64,000 nt of DNA from Rhynchopus sp. YZ270_cl-10 (taxonomy: Eukaryota; Euglenozoa; Diplonemea; Diplonemida; Diplonemidae). The DNA is taken from the NCBI GenBank assembly GCA_964035575.1, contig OZ037875.1:62001-126000 (forward strand), in the 5' to 3' direction. The position numbers and the translations under genes were made by a program. Of this stretch, positions 32,301-42,127 are shown piece after piece (position 1 is the stretch's first letter; each line of letters opens with the position of its first letter). Under the pieces are notes generated by a model that worked only from the letters and a program-made list of their open reading frames with translations, was not told the DNA's origin and searched no databases.

Positions 32301-32780
32301 CCGTGTGTGTGAAAGTTAAAAATAGCTATATTTGCATTTTTCGCCCAGCATTGAGGACACATAGGCCCACCAAGGGCAATTTTGTGATGTCAAAAAAAAT
32401 TTTTTTTCGGCCCAAAAATTGACTTGTTTTCGGTAAAACCCACTAAAAATTGTGGTACTCTAAACTGCGTTTTAGACCCCCACAGATGCTCAAAAGTGCC
32501 AAATTTTGCTTTTAATGGCCTCAAATCGTCGAAATTAGCCCTAAACGGGGGCAAAAAAAAATTTTCGAGAGTCCCTTTCCCTGGGAGGCTCCGTAATTAC
32601 GTACCCTAGGGTCCGTAATTACGGACCCTAGGGTACGTAATTACGGACCCTAGGGTACGTAATTACGGACCCTAGGGTCCGTAATTACGTACCCTAGGGT
32701 ACGTAATGACACTCCGTAAAGAGGGAGTGTCCTAACATGCCGTTTTACGGACCCTCGGGGTGTGCGGACCCCGCCGTGTA
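29352..32780. mobile_element. TIR element M4 with TACACGGCGGGG ends
   Basis: Inverted ends TACACGGCGGGGTCC...GAGGGTCCGTAAA at 29352-29390 match the reverse complement of 32741-32780. Next to both ends are palindromic units of the type GGGTCCGTAATTACGGACCC, up to about five in a row at 32590-32705. The interior is a degraded copy of the M1 module (29640-30960), a (CCCAGTA)n array (31412-31648) and a second partial copy of the module's left part (31900-32290). No clear target duplication is seen, so the ends may come from more than one insertion. Confidence 0.7.
31412..31648. repeat. Microsatellite CCCAGTA within M4
   Basis: About 33 perfect 7-bp units, the same unit as the array at the left edge of the window. 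It occupies the region where M1 has an (ATACCCAG)n tract. Confidence 0.95.
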
Positions 32781-32823
32781 AGCCCTTACCTCCGTGGGAA
32801 ATTGGAGGGGGGGGGGGGGGGGG

Positions 32824-34464
32824 TAGGGGGGTCCACGTAGAAGGAATTCCTTAAGGATTTGCTGTCCCAAACCCATTTTTTTGAAATTTAGGTGAAGAAA
32901 TCAACTAAAAAGGTCGTACCTGGCCGCAAATCGCCCTGGGGATCACCCAAATATCCCATTAAACCACCTGACAACCTCTACAGAGACTTTCCTGGTTTAA
33001 AAAAATCGGTTTTTTGTGAAAAATCTCCAAAAATAGCGTCATCAAATCGTCATCAACATGGGCCAAAATGCAACACTTACCAAAAAAATTCTCCAATCAG
33101 ACAAAAATCCTTCTAAACACCCGAAAAACACCTCGGTCCACATCCGGTGGGGTCCCAGGGTGGAAATATATGGTTTTTACAGCTTTTAGGGGTCCTGTGG
33201 GGGCCCCAGATGCATTTTGCAGTGTGTGTGTGTGCCCCAAACGCTTAAAAGTACCCTTTTTTTAGTCACTTTTTTGACTTTTTTTGTACCTGAAAACCCC
33301 CAAAAAAGTGCTAAGGCAGTCGGAATGGTGTCCAAACACCCAGGAAAATGTCCCCCAGACCCCATGTAGGGTGAAAAATAGCATTTTGGGCACTTGGGAG
33401 GGTTTTATAGGCCATGCAACACTTATGCAACACTTAAGCAACGGCTATGCAACGCCTAGCAGAAGACCACTTATTTACCAAAAAAAAATAATACCAATTC
33501 ATTCAAAACACCCAAAAACCACCTCAGTCCACCTCCACTGAGGTCCCGAGGTGGAAATGTGTGGGTTTTGCAGCTTTTTGGGGTCCCTGGGGGGTTTTTG
33601 AGGGTGTTTTTGTGTCTGAAACGCTTAAAATAACCGTATTTCCCCCCATCCTTTTGACGTTTTTTGCACCCAAAACAAAAACCCTAAAAACCGTGTTCAA
33701 GCAGTCGCAGAAGTGTCTAAATCCCTCCGAACTGCCCGACAGACCTCCCGAGCTGTGGGAAATCGTACTTGCAACACTTGCCAGGGCTTTTTTGGTCCCT
33801 GAAAATGACAACGTACCCTGTGCCTAAGTGCAGTATAGCCTTCCTTGCCTCCTCCTATGACCAACAATTCGTGTGAATCCGTTGTCGGTGTCCTTGACCA
33901 AGTTGCAAGCCACCACGGAAGGAGCCAGCACCCCGACAACACCGACTCACTGTCGCTGGAACCTAGACATCCTCTACAGCCTAGGTTGGGTTCCGTATCT
34001 CTCAAGGGAAGAACTTGCCGCAGCACACACCAAAGCGCACCACAAAGGCAGGTCCATGCAAAGCGCCCAGAAGTAGCAACTTGAAAAGTACAACACTAAA
34101 GTGCTTCATCTCTTCACAAAGACAGAGTTGCGGGAATTTGCGGCAGATTGTGCACCCCTTGACGGCGAAGACACCGGTACGATGAATAAGGAGCCTCTGG
34201 TCGCTATGCTGTCTCAGTGAGCAGTACAGGGATTCTATAGGCAATATTAGGGGGTATATTTCCAGGAAAAAGGCTGAAATAGCGGGAAAAACACCAAAAA
34301 AATCAGAAAAAAGTACGAAATAGTGCTCAAAAGTGTGTTTTTCGTGGTTTTGGGTGATTTTTTGGGGGTTTGGGGGTGTTTTGGGGTATTTTTTCGGGTT
34401 TTTCGCGGGTTTTTACAAAAAAAAGTGGTTTGGGACAGCAAAAACGGCCGGACGGACCCCCCTA
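32824..34464. mobile_element. TIR element X1 (TAGGGGGGTCC ends)
   Basis: 1641 bp. The left end TAGGGGGGTCC matches the reverse complement of the right end GGACCCCCCTA. An inner inverted pair GCTGTCCCAAACC lies at 32861 and 34425. It is preceded by a G-run (about 32807-32823) and directly followed by hAT element Y1, which shares the TA. No transposase is seen. 5'-TAGGG termini suit hAT elements, but no 8-bp duplication can be shown. Confidence 0.65.
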
Positions 34465-37400
34465 GGCATACCTAGAAAGCGAATATGATATTCGGCCTAT
34501 ATTCGGATCCGAATATGCGTATTCGCCCTATATTCGGATCCGAATATAGGCGAATATAGGCCGAATATGACCCGAATACACGTATCACCAACAGGAATGT
34601 ATCATATTTTTGAAATAGACCCCACCACGTTCCGCAATTGGCTCGGAAAATCCAAAAATGGGGGGGAAGGGGAAAAAAAGAGAAAAAAAAGTCCAAAAAA
34701 AAAGAAGAAAGAAAGTCACTTTTGTATTTCGAAGCCCCGCGGGCTTTCCATGAATTTTCGCCGAAAATTATCGCGTTTAGGTTTGCACAATATATGACGT
34801 GCTTCGGTGAATTCTTTTCGGTGCACCCCTACACTATCAACAGGAATTTATCAGTTTAAACGCTAAAAAAAATATCATCAATGGGCCCAAAAAGCAGAAA
34901 GAGGAAGGTCGACGAGACGACCATTGTCTCGAGCAACACGGACGCGAGCGATTCCTCTTCCACCAGGGCACAAACAAAGAAAAGAGTGAAAAAATCAGCG
35001 AAGAAGGCAACGAATAAGCCTTCTACAAAGACTGCAAGCAAGCCACCAGCCAAGAAAGGCGGCGCGATAGAGAAGACCCCGGCGGAGAAGCGCAAAGAGA
35101 CCATAGAGTCTCGGAAGAAGCTGAAGGAGGTGTCGGCGGAGGCGAAGGCGGGATCGTCGGTAACCGCGCAGGGTCGTTTAACCGCGCTGGAGAAGTACGA
35201 CCGATCAATTGCAGAGTGTTATGAAGTATGTATCGCTAAAAATGTATTAAAAAACCGGTCAGTATAGAACAAAATGAGGGGCCACACTGCTACGGCGGCG
35301 CTAAAGTGACTAGGGTGAATACAAAGTAATAAAAAATAAAAAAAATGTAACAAATAACAAAAAAATCTCAGGTAATGGAGGTTGATGAGCTCCCCTTCGA
35401 GGAAAAGGCAGCAGCGAAGAAAACAGGGCGAAAGGGAGACGACACAGTTCTTTTTTGTGTACATTGCCGTGGAGTGGTGCAACACGGTGAAAGTAGTACC
35501 GCCAAGGTACACGTCCAAAGCGACCGCCACAAAAATAATGAGCGTAGGGAGAAGAAGAAGAAGAAGAAGGCTGCAGCTCCAGTTGGTGACACGAAGGAGA
35601 AGCGGCAGCAGGTGTTGACGCCGGTGATGGGGTTGGCGGCGTTTGTCACAACATGGGCATTGGCTGTGCTGGTCTGCGGACTCACAGAACGCCAAGCCGA
35701 CATTATGTCGCTGCCAGTGCGTCCCCTCTTCGGAGAGGACTTCCCAACCGGGAAAACGGTCCTGGGCCGCTCCACGAAGTTCGTGAAGGAGATCGAGGGT
35801 GTGCTACTGAAGTTGGTTGAAGGGAAACCAATCCCTCTCGGGATAGATGGATCGGGTATGCTAATAAACAAATGACCACTATCCCAAAATTTTTATTGCA
35901 GGACAGAGACACCTGGGTTTTTCGACATTGTGCATTGTAGCGTTCGTTGCAGGCCAAGCCCTCCTCATTCATATGGACGTAAAAGATACTGGAGAAGTCC
36001 ACTGTGGTCGAGATGTGAAGGATGCTATCAACACAGCTCGAAAAAAATTTAATATCGCGCATTCTCCCGTGGTTGCTGATTATGGATCGATAAATGTGGT
36101 AGGGTTGTCTGACGAGGAAGCCAGTTGGTGTTTTGGCCACGTGACAAATTCGGCACTGAAAGCACACGTAAAAATTAACTACCAGCTGTCATATGTTTTT
36201 TGTACAGCGTTTAGTCAGCTTTTCTCTTGTAAAAGCCGACGAGTGCGCTGGCTCAATTTCCAGGAATCTTCTGTCAGCAACGCGCGTGAGTCGGCGGCGG
36301 ACACACAAGACACCAGGATTCGTTTGAAAGTCGCTGTGGAGAAAAAAAGTGTCAGGGGCATGCAACGTTTGCTTCCGGGGCCGAAAATAGATGATATTGA
36401 AGAGCTTCTGGCCAAAGCAAAGGAGGTGTTGAGCGAAACGATCGATGTTGACGTTGAGAATGTTGATACGGCATCGCCGAAGACACCATCACTCACCAGC
36501 GACACCCGGTGGTTAGCCATGGCCGACCTTGCTATACACATTAGAGACAGACATCAACCCCTGGTATCTTTCCTCGATAGTGAAATGGGGAGAAAGAAAA
36601 AGAACCAGTCTCTCCTCTCCCTCGTTGAACTTGTCAAAACGGACAGGTGGCAGGATCATGTACGCGAAGTGTCGGCATTTGCAAACGATATCGAACCTCT
36701 TCTTCCATTCCTCAGAAAGGTGCAAAATCCCGGCACCAAAATTGCAGCGAGCTGGTGGTTTCCAGAGATTCAGAGGGTACTCACCAACAGCGACTACTCT
36801 GCGAATATGCGCGAGTGTTTATCAGCAGCATGGGCCGAGTACAAGTCGAGAGACCGGTTTGAGAAGTTAATATTCTTTGACTGCAATGTCATCCTCTCCG
36901 GGGACTATGATGATGATGACCTGCCGACAGGGGAGCCACAGTGTCAGGACGCAGAGATGCAGAAATGGGGTGCTATTTTCTATGCTTTGCGCGAACCGAC
37001 CGTGTGGAACGAATTCATCCTGTACCTCAACGCCGAAGCCCTTTTGTTTCAGGATGTTACTGACCTGTTCGAGTTCTGGAGTCCAAGAGGCAGTGGAGGG
37101 TTACGCTTCCCGAATTTAGCGCCACACGTCCATGGATGGCTTTCAACCCCGATCAGCGTAACCTCAGTTGATGGATTATTTTCTTCCTTAAGTGCAATGA
37201 AAAATAAACGCTCCTCGAATTTATCTAAGGAAAAGTTTATTGAGAAGCTGATGCTGCGGAAGAACGGCAAGCTCCTTGGATTGCTTCAGGACAAGAAGGG
37301 GCTCCTCGGCGAGGCGGTGGAGCAGTCGGAATCGTCAGATTCCGACTGTGAGCCTCTCGCCGAGGAGCTCGAGATGATACCAGTGTTCTAAATGCTGGTA

Positions 37401-37887
37401 TCATCTCGAGCTGCTTTTTCATGAGCAAACAAAAAAAAAAAAACAAAAAAAAACCCCTCTTTGTTTGCACTACTCCTACTACTACTTCAATCTTAAGTCC
37501 ACACCCACGTGGCGGACGCTTTGGCATGCGTCTGTAAGGACAGCCTTGATACTTTCTGTATTGCCTCTTTTCCATCAACAGTGCTTTTTGTGCTTTCAAC
37601 TTCTCTTGTTTTTGCAAAGACACCGATCATCAAAAGACCCCCACACCCACCCCCCAATACACGCGTTTCGCTACCTCATGTCCCCACCCACCCCCATCCA
37701 AACTCACTCACACCCTTTCTGCAGTCTAGATTCTGTGTATTCGGATCCGAATATAGGGCGAATATGATATTCGGCCTATATTCGGATCCGAATACGATAT
37801 TCGGATCCGAATATAGGCCGAATATGGCCCAAGAATTTTGGATCCGAATATAGGCCGAATATCATATTCGCTTTCTAGGTATGCCTA
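34463..37887 (+). mobile_element. Autonomous hAT transposon Y1
   Basis: 3425 bp. Inverted ends start TAGGCATACCTAGAAAGC and end GCTTTCTAGGTATGCCTA. Subterminal sequence at both ends carries repeats of GAATATAGGCCGAATAT and TTCGGATCCGAATA, likely transposase binding sites. The interior holds one intact three-exon transposase gene. It is followed by a run of 19 G. The target duplication is obscured because the left flank is element X1 and the right flank is the G-run. Confidence 0.85.
34881..37391 (+). CDS. hAT-family transposase, three exons
   Basis: 772 aa from exons 34881-35225, 35372-35855 and 35902-37391. Introns of 146 nt (GTATGT...CTCAG) and 46 nt (GTATGC...TTGCAG) keep the frame at both joins. 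N-terminal NLS-like PKSRKRKV and a Lys-rich tail lead to a zinc finger FCVHCRGVVQH...HVQSDRHK of the BED/CGGBP1 kind. Acidic residues of the RNase H-like core are in IPLGIDGSG and VVADYGSINVVGL. The C-terminal dimerisation region has RFPNLAPHVHGWLSTP and GLFSSLSAMKNKRSS, as in hAT proteins. The reading frame is whole, so the element could be mobile. It runs opposite to the host genes. Confidence 0.88.
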
Positions 37888-37906
37888 GGGGGGGGGGGGG
37901 GGGGGG
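37888..37906 (+). repeat. G-run at the Y1/X2 junction
   Basis: Nineteen consecutive G between the TA of Y1 and the TA of X2. Similar runs lie at 32807-32823, 40366-40389 and 41794-41811, always at element junctions. Confidence 0.9.
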
Positions 37907-38526
37907 TAGGGGCGGTCAAATGGGTGATACAAACCCACTTTTTTCAGTTTTCGATAAAAACGCATTTCTAAGTGAATCTGACCCGAAAATGTGACACATA
38001 TCGTGTGGAAAACTGTTTGTAGGTCGGTTTTGACCCATTTTTCGGGCCCAGGAGCGCCTAGACGTCAAAAAATGAAAAAATTGCCTGTGATTGGTACCCC
38101 ACGTTAAGTCTTAAGGATTTTCCTTAACGATTTTCCAATTTTTGACTATTTTTGCATATTTTCACACGAAACTGCCCAAAATTAGAGAGTTTTGCCCCGA
38201 AAACAGGGTATCGTCAGTTTTTGAGCAAAAAAATCGCAAAAAAAATGAAAAAAATTGGAATTTAACTCCTTACTGGGGGGGCCGAATAGTGGACCCCCCC
38301 TGAATAGTAGACCCCCCTTGAATAGTAGACCCCCCCTGGGAATTCTGGGTTTTTTTAAATTTTTTTTCCTTTGAATAGTGGACCCCCCCTGAGAAATTCT
38401 GGGGAAAAATTTTTTTTTCCGCTGAATAGTGGACCCCCCCCAGGTTTTCGTTTTTTTTGACTTTTTGCGGAAGTCACGGAAAAATTTTAGAGGGGATCAA
38501 CTACAAATTTCAAATTGATTTTTCTT

Positions 38527-38567
<41 letters not shown>

Positions 38568-39533
38568 CCCGTTTTTCCCTTTTCTCTAACCTCTCTCTCT
38601 TTTACGGCAGGTGACCGGTTGAGGCGATACTTCCGGACTGAGGAAGGGCATTCTTTTACTTTTTTATTTGCCTGGAGGGGGTACGGGGCGGCCTCTTGTA
38701 AGTTTGTTTTTGTTTGTAGTCTTTTGTTGGTTTAGGGGCGTGGCTGACGACACGATGAACCTCCTTGGTTCAAAGCTGTTAACGACGTCTAGCCAGGCCT
38801 GGCTGTACACTCTAGTCTATAAAAGGGGGAGGGGGGGGGAAACGAAAAAGGAAAAGTAGAAAAATGGTGACTCTAGTGTCTATGTGGCGTTTCGACGACG
38901 CGTCTGCACAAGGCTCCGCAGGCGATTGTACAGCTCCGCCGACTTCTTCAGCTCCCACTGGTTCAACATCGGCTTCACTGCATTCCTCCACCGCCCACAG
39001 TACTCGAAAGCCTCCGCTGCCGTCAGTCCGTACCCACCTTGGGAGCTGAAATGAGTGGTATTGGGATAGAACAGTCCCTCCCTAGATTTTGTGACAAATC
39101 TTTCCAAAGAAGCAAAAATCAGTATATTTTGACACACCCTATCAGCCTCATCGACAGGAGGGTTTTAGTAAAAATACAGAAAAAAATTTTGGGGGGGTCT
39201 ACTATTCAACTTGGAAAAAAAATTTTTTTTTCTGAGACCCCCGATTTATACCCGTCGGTTCGCCTAATAGTGGACCCGGGGTCTACTATTCGGCCCCCCC
39301 CAGTAAGGAATTGGTGGGGCTGGTACCAATCATGGGCAAATTTTTTTTTTTTTTGGAATTTCACCATTTGGGGTGCATGTGATCCCCCTCTGGCATGAAA
39401 ACCACCCCCCACGATGTTTTTGAGAGGTTCTTGGTCAAAATTTCTACTCAATCATCCAAAATAATGCGTTTTTATCAAAAATTCGAAAAAATGACGTTTG
39501 TATCGTTTTTTTAAGTGCATTTGACCCCCCCTA
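37907..39533. mobile_element. TIR element X2 (TAGGGGCGGTCAAATG ends)
   Basis: 1627 bp. Left TAGGGGCGGTCAAATG and the reverse complement of the right end (TAGGGGGGGTCAAATG) match. Similarity continues through GATACAAAC and TTTTTGATAAAAACGCATT, about 70 bp in all. It contains element Z (38262-39314). No gene of its own recognised. Confidence 0.7.
38262..39314. mobile_element. TIR element Z nested in X2
   Basis: About 1.05 kb. Inverted ends read AAYTCCTTACTGGGGGGGCC then GAATAGTGGACCCC; the left end repeats GAATAGTRGACCCCCC about five times. The interior has a long T-tract (38527-38567) and a frame on the minus strand (38880-39137) with coding-like content (GGYGLTAAEAFEYCGRWRNA) but no known family. 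Target duplication not clear. Confidence 0.6.
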
Positions 39534-40365
39534 GGCATACTGTGCGGGCGAGTAAAAAAAACTCGCCTACTCGCCAAAAACTCGCCTAAAACTCGCCCAT
39601 TTTTGGGGGGCGAGTTTTGGCGAGTTTTTTTTTTTGGGTAGGGATTTTACCTTGGGAAAAGTGTACACACGAAAATATGAGGGAAATTTGAGTTTTGAAG
39701 AGAAAATTTTTTTCGTTCCACTTGAACAAGACCTCTACAGTTTGCTTTGTAGGCTTCCACAACCAGTACCACCAGTCCAGCTGTAGCTTCTGCGGATCCA
39801 TGAAGCTTGCACAGATGGGTGCGATGTAGTCGTGGGGAATACCGCCAAGGGGTGGCCTGCAGGGTTGCCATTTACCGGCATGGCGAGGACATTGTTGTAT
39901 AGCGAGTGCAGCCCCGGCTCATGTCTTCGTCATCCTCCGGATTGTAGCACGTCTTGTCCCAGGATCTATGGCACGCCTGGATCTTCCCCTGGAGCAAATG
40001 TTTACATACATGCCTGTCAGCCACTGCCGTGACATGGTTGCCGTTAGACGTACAAGTGACACAATTTCAATTTTTTTTGTGTGTTTTCGAGTGGCATGTC
40101 ATCAGTCACCCCCGCCCTCCATTTTCACATCCTGGTGCACATTTTCACCCCCAAGGTGCGTATGTGCACCAGGATTTGCACCCAAATTGGGGCGAGTTTA
40201 GGCGAGTTTAGGCGAGTTTTTGGCGAGTTTAGGCGAGTTTTTGGCGAGTTTTGGCGAGTAATAGGCGAGTAATGGGCGAGTAGGGCGAGTTTTTGGCGAG
40301 TTTTTCCTGAAAATCAGGAAAACGAAAAACTCGCCTAAAAACGGCTCGCCTGCACAGTATGCCTA
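39532..40365. mobile_element. Non-autonomous hAT-like element Y2
   Basis: 834 bp. Ends TAGGCATACTGTGCGGGCGAG and the inverse CTCGCCTGCACAGTATGCCTA share the first 10 bp with Y1, but the subterminal repeats are GGCGAGTTTTT units. Minus-strand sequence at about 39700-40050 is coding-like in pieces (CHRSWDKTCYNPEDDEDMSR; GIPHDYIAPICASFMDPQK) in different frames, so it may be a captured and decayed exon set. Confidence 0.75.
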
Positions 40366-40389
40366 GGGGGGGGGGGGGGGGGGGGGGGG

Positions 40390-41582
40390 TAGGGGATACG
40401 ACTCCAGCCATTTTGGCTGGGACCAAACGCACGGAAAATTCATTTGGCATTATCTGGCCATCTCCAAGGCAACTGCGGGTGAAAAACACCCTCAGAGTGG
40501 GTCACAGGGGGCCTGTGGGTCGAAAAACGACCCAGAAGCCACCCCAGAATACAAAAAAATGGAAAAAAATAGTGAAAAAACGGCTTTTTTCACGTTTTGG
40601 CCACTTTGGGCAAAATAGCGATTTTTCGAGAAAAAAATCAAAAACCGGGATATTTTTTGACATCACAAAGCCTCCTTTGGCACAAATATACCCCAAAAGT
40701 GGCCTGTGAGTCCATTCCAACCTGTTTTGGACATATTTGACACTTTTGGAAGTGTTTTTTTGGTGTTTTTAGGTCAAAAAAATGCCCAAGACGTCCCCAA
40801 GACATCCCCAAGACACTTTGCACACCCCCTGTTACGGTCATATTTTTTTCGTTTTTTTGCCTGAAACCCCCAAAATACCCCTCCCGGACCCCACATAGTC
40901 CCGAATATCCATCACACACCCACTCAGAGTGAGTAGAAGCACCCCAAAAAAAATATTTTTTAAAGCCCTTCAACTTCAACATGGATGCTGCCGAAACTGA
41001 AGCACAATTTTAGGGCTTTAAAAAATATTTTTTTTGGGGTGCTTCTACTCACTCTGAGCGGGTGTGTGATGGATATTCGGGACTATGTGGGGTCCGGGAG
41101 GGGTATTTTGGGGGTTTCAGGCAAAAAAACGAAAAAAATATGACCGTAACAGGGGGTGTGCAAAGTGTCTTGGGGATGTCTTGGGGACGTCTTGGGCATT
41201 TTTTTGACCTAAAAACACCAAAAAAAACACTTCCAAAAGTGTCAAATATGTCCAAAACAGGTTGGAATGGACTCACAGGCCACTTTTGGGGTATATTTGT
41301 GCCAAAGGAGGCTTTGTGATGTCAAAAAATATCCCGGTTTTTGATTTTTTTCTCGAAAAATCGCTATTTTGCCCAAAGTGGCCAAAACGTGAAAAAAGCC
41401 GTTTTTTCACTATTTTTTTCCATTTTTTTGTATTCTGGGGTGGCTTCTGGGTCGTTTTTCGACCCACAGGCCCCCTGTGACCCACTCTGAGGGTGTTTTT
41501 CACCCGCAGTTGCCTTGGAGATGACCAGATAATGCCAAATGAATTTTCCGTGCGCAAAAAATGGCTGGAGTCGTACCCCCTA
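40390..41582. mobile_element. Long foldback element X3 (TAGGGGATACGACTCC ends)
   Basis: 1193 bp of which almost all is inverted repeat: arms 40390-40968 and 41012-41582 around a 43-nt centre. Arms are well over 90% alike apart from a small insertion near 40420. Frames in the two arms are mirror images and not evidence of genes. The outer ends abut the G-run of Y2 and the start of Y3. Confidence 0.88.
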
Positions 41583-41793
41583 GGCATAGTGTGCAGACGA
41601 ACATTTTTGGTTCGTCGACGAACAAAATGTTCGTCGGTTTTGTTCGTCGATGTTCGTCGACGAACATCGACGAACAGGTCCCTGCCACAAGGGCAACCCA
41701 CGACGAACAACGACGAACATCGACGAACAAAATTTTTTTTTCCCCCCACGACGAACATCGACGAACATTTTGTTCGTCTGCACACTATGCCTA
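41581..41793. mobile_element. MITE-size hAT-like element Y3
   Basis: 213 bp. Ends TAGGCATAGTGTGCAGACGAAC and its inverse; the interior is almost only CGACGAACA units and their inverse. It shares TAGGCATA with Y1 and Y2. A run of 18 G follows. Confidence 0.8.
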
Positions 41794-42127
41794 GGGGGGG
41801 GGGGGGGGGGGATGTATGTGTTGCAACAGCAATTATACATCCACGCCAGGAACAGCCAGGACCACATTTTGCTTTTTTGTTGTCCCCGGACAGCGAAAAA
41901 GAGACTGCATGGCGCACAGCGAATAGGTTAAAGGAGAAAAGAGTCGTTGAAACGTGGTGAAAACGCAGCTCGGTCGTGCTCATGCAAGAGGAAAAGGGGG
42001 AGGTGGATGGGTGGAATTTTTTTTGTTGTTTCTTTTCAGCGACAATTTCTCTCATTAGAATATGGGACTAGTGAGTCACACAACGTGGAAAAGAAAAGGA
42101 AGAAGGAGAAGAAAGAAAAAGAAAGTA

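Noticed and set aside
40502-41480. Paired 72-codon frames in both arms of X3, and a 260-codon minus-strand frame across its right arm
   Set aside because: The arm frames are mirror images produced by the palindrome; composition and lack of similarity argue against real genes.
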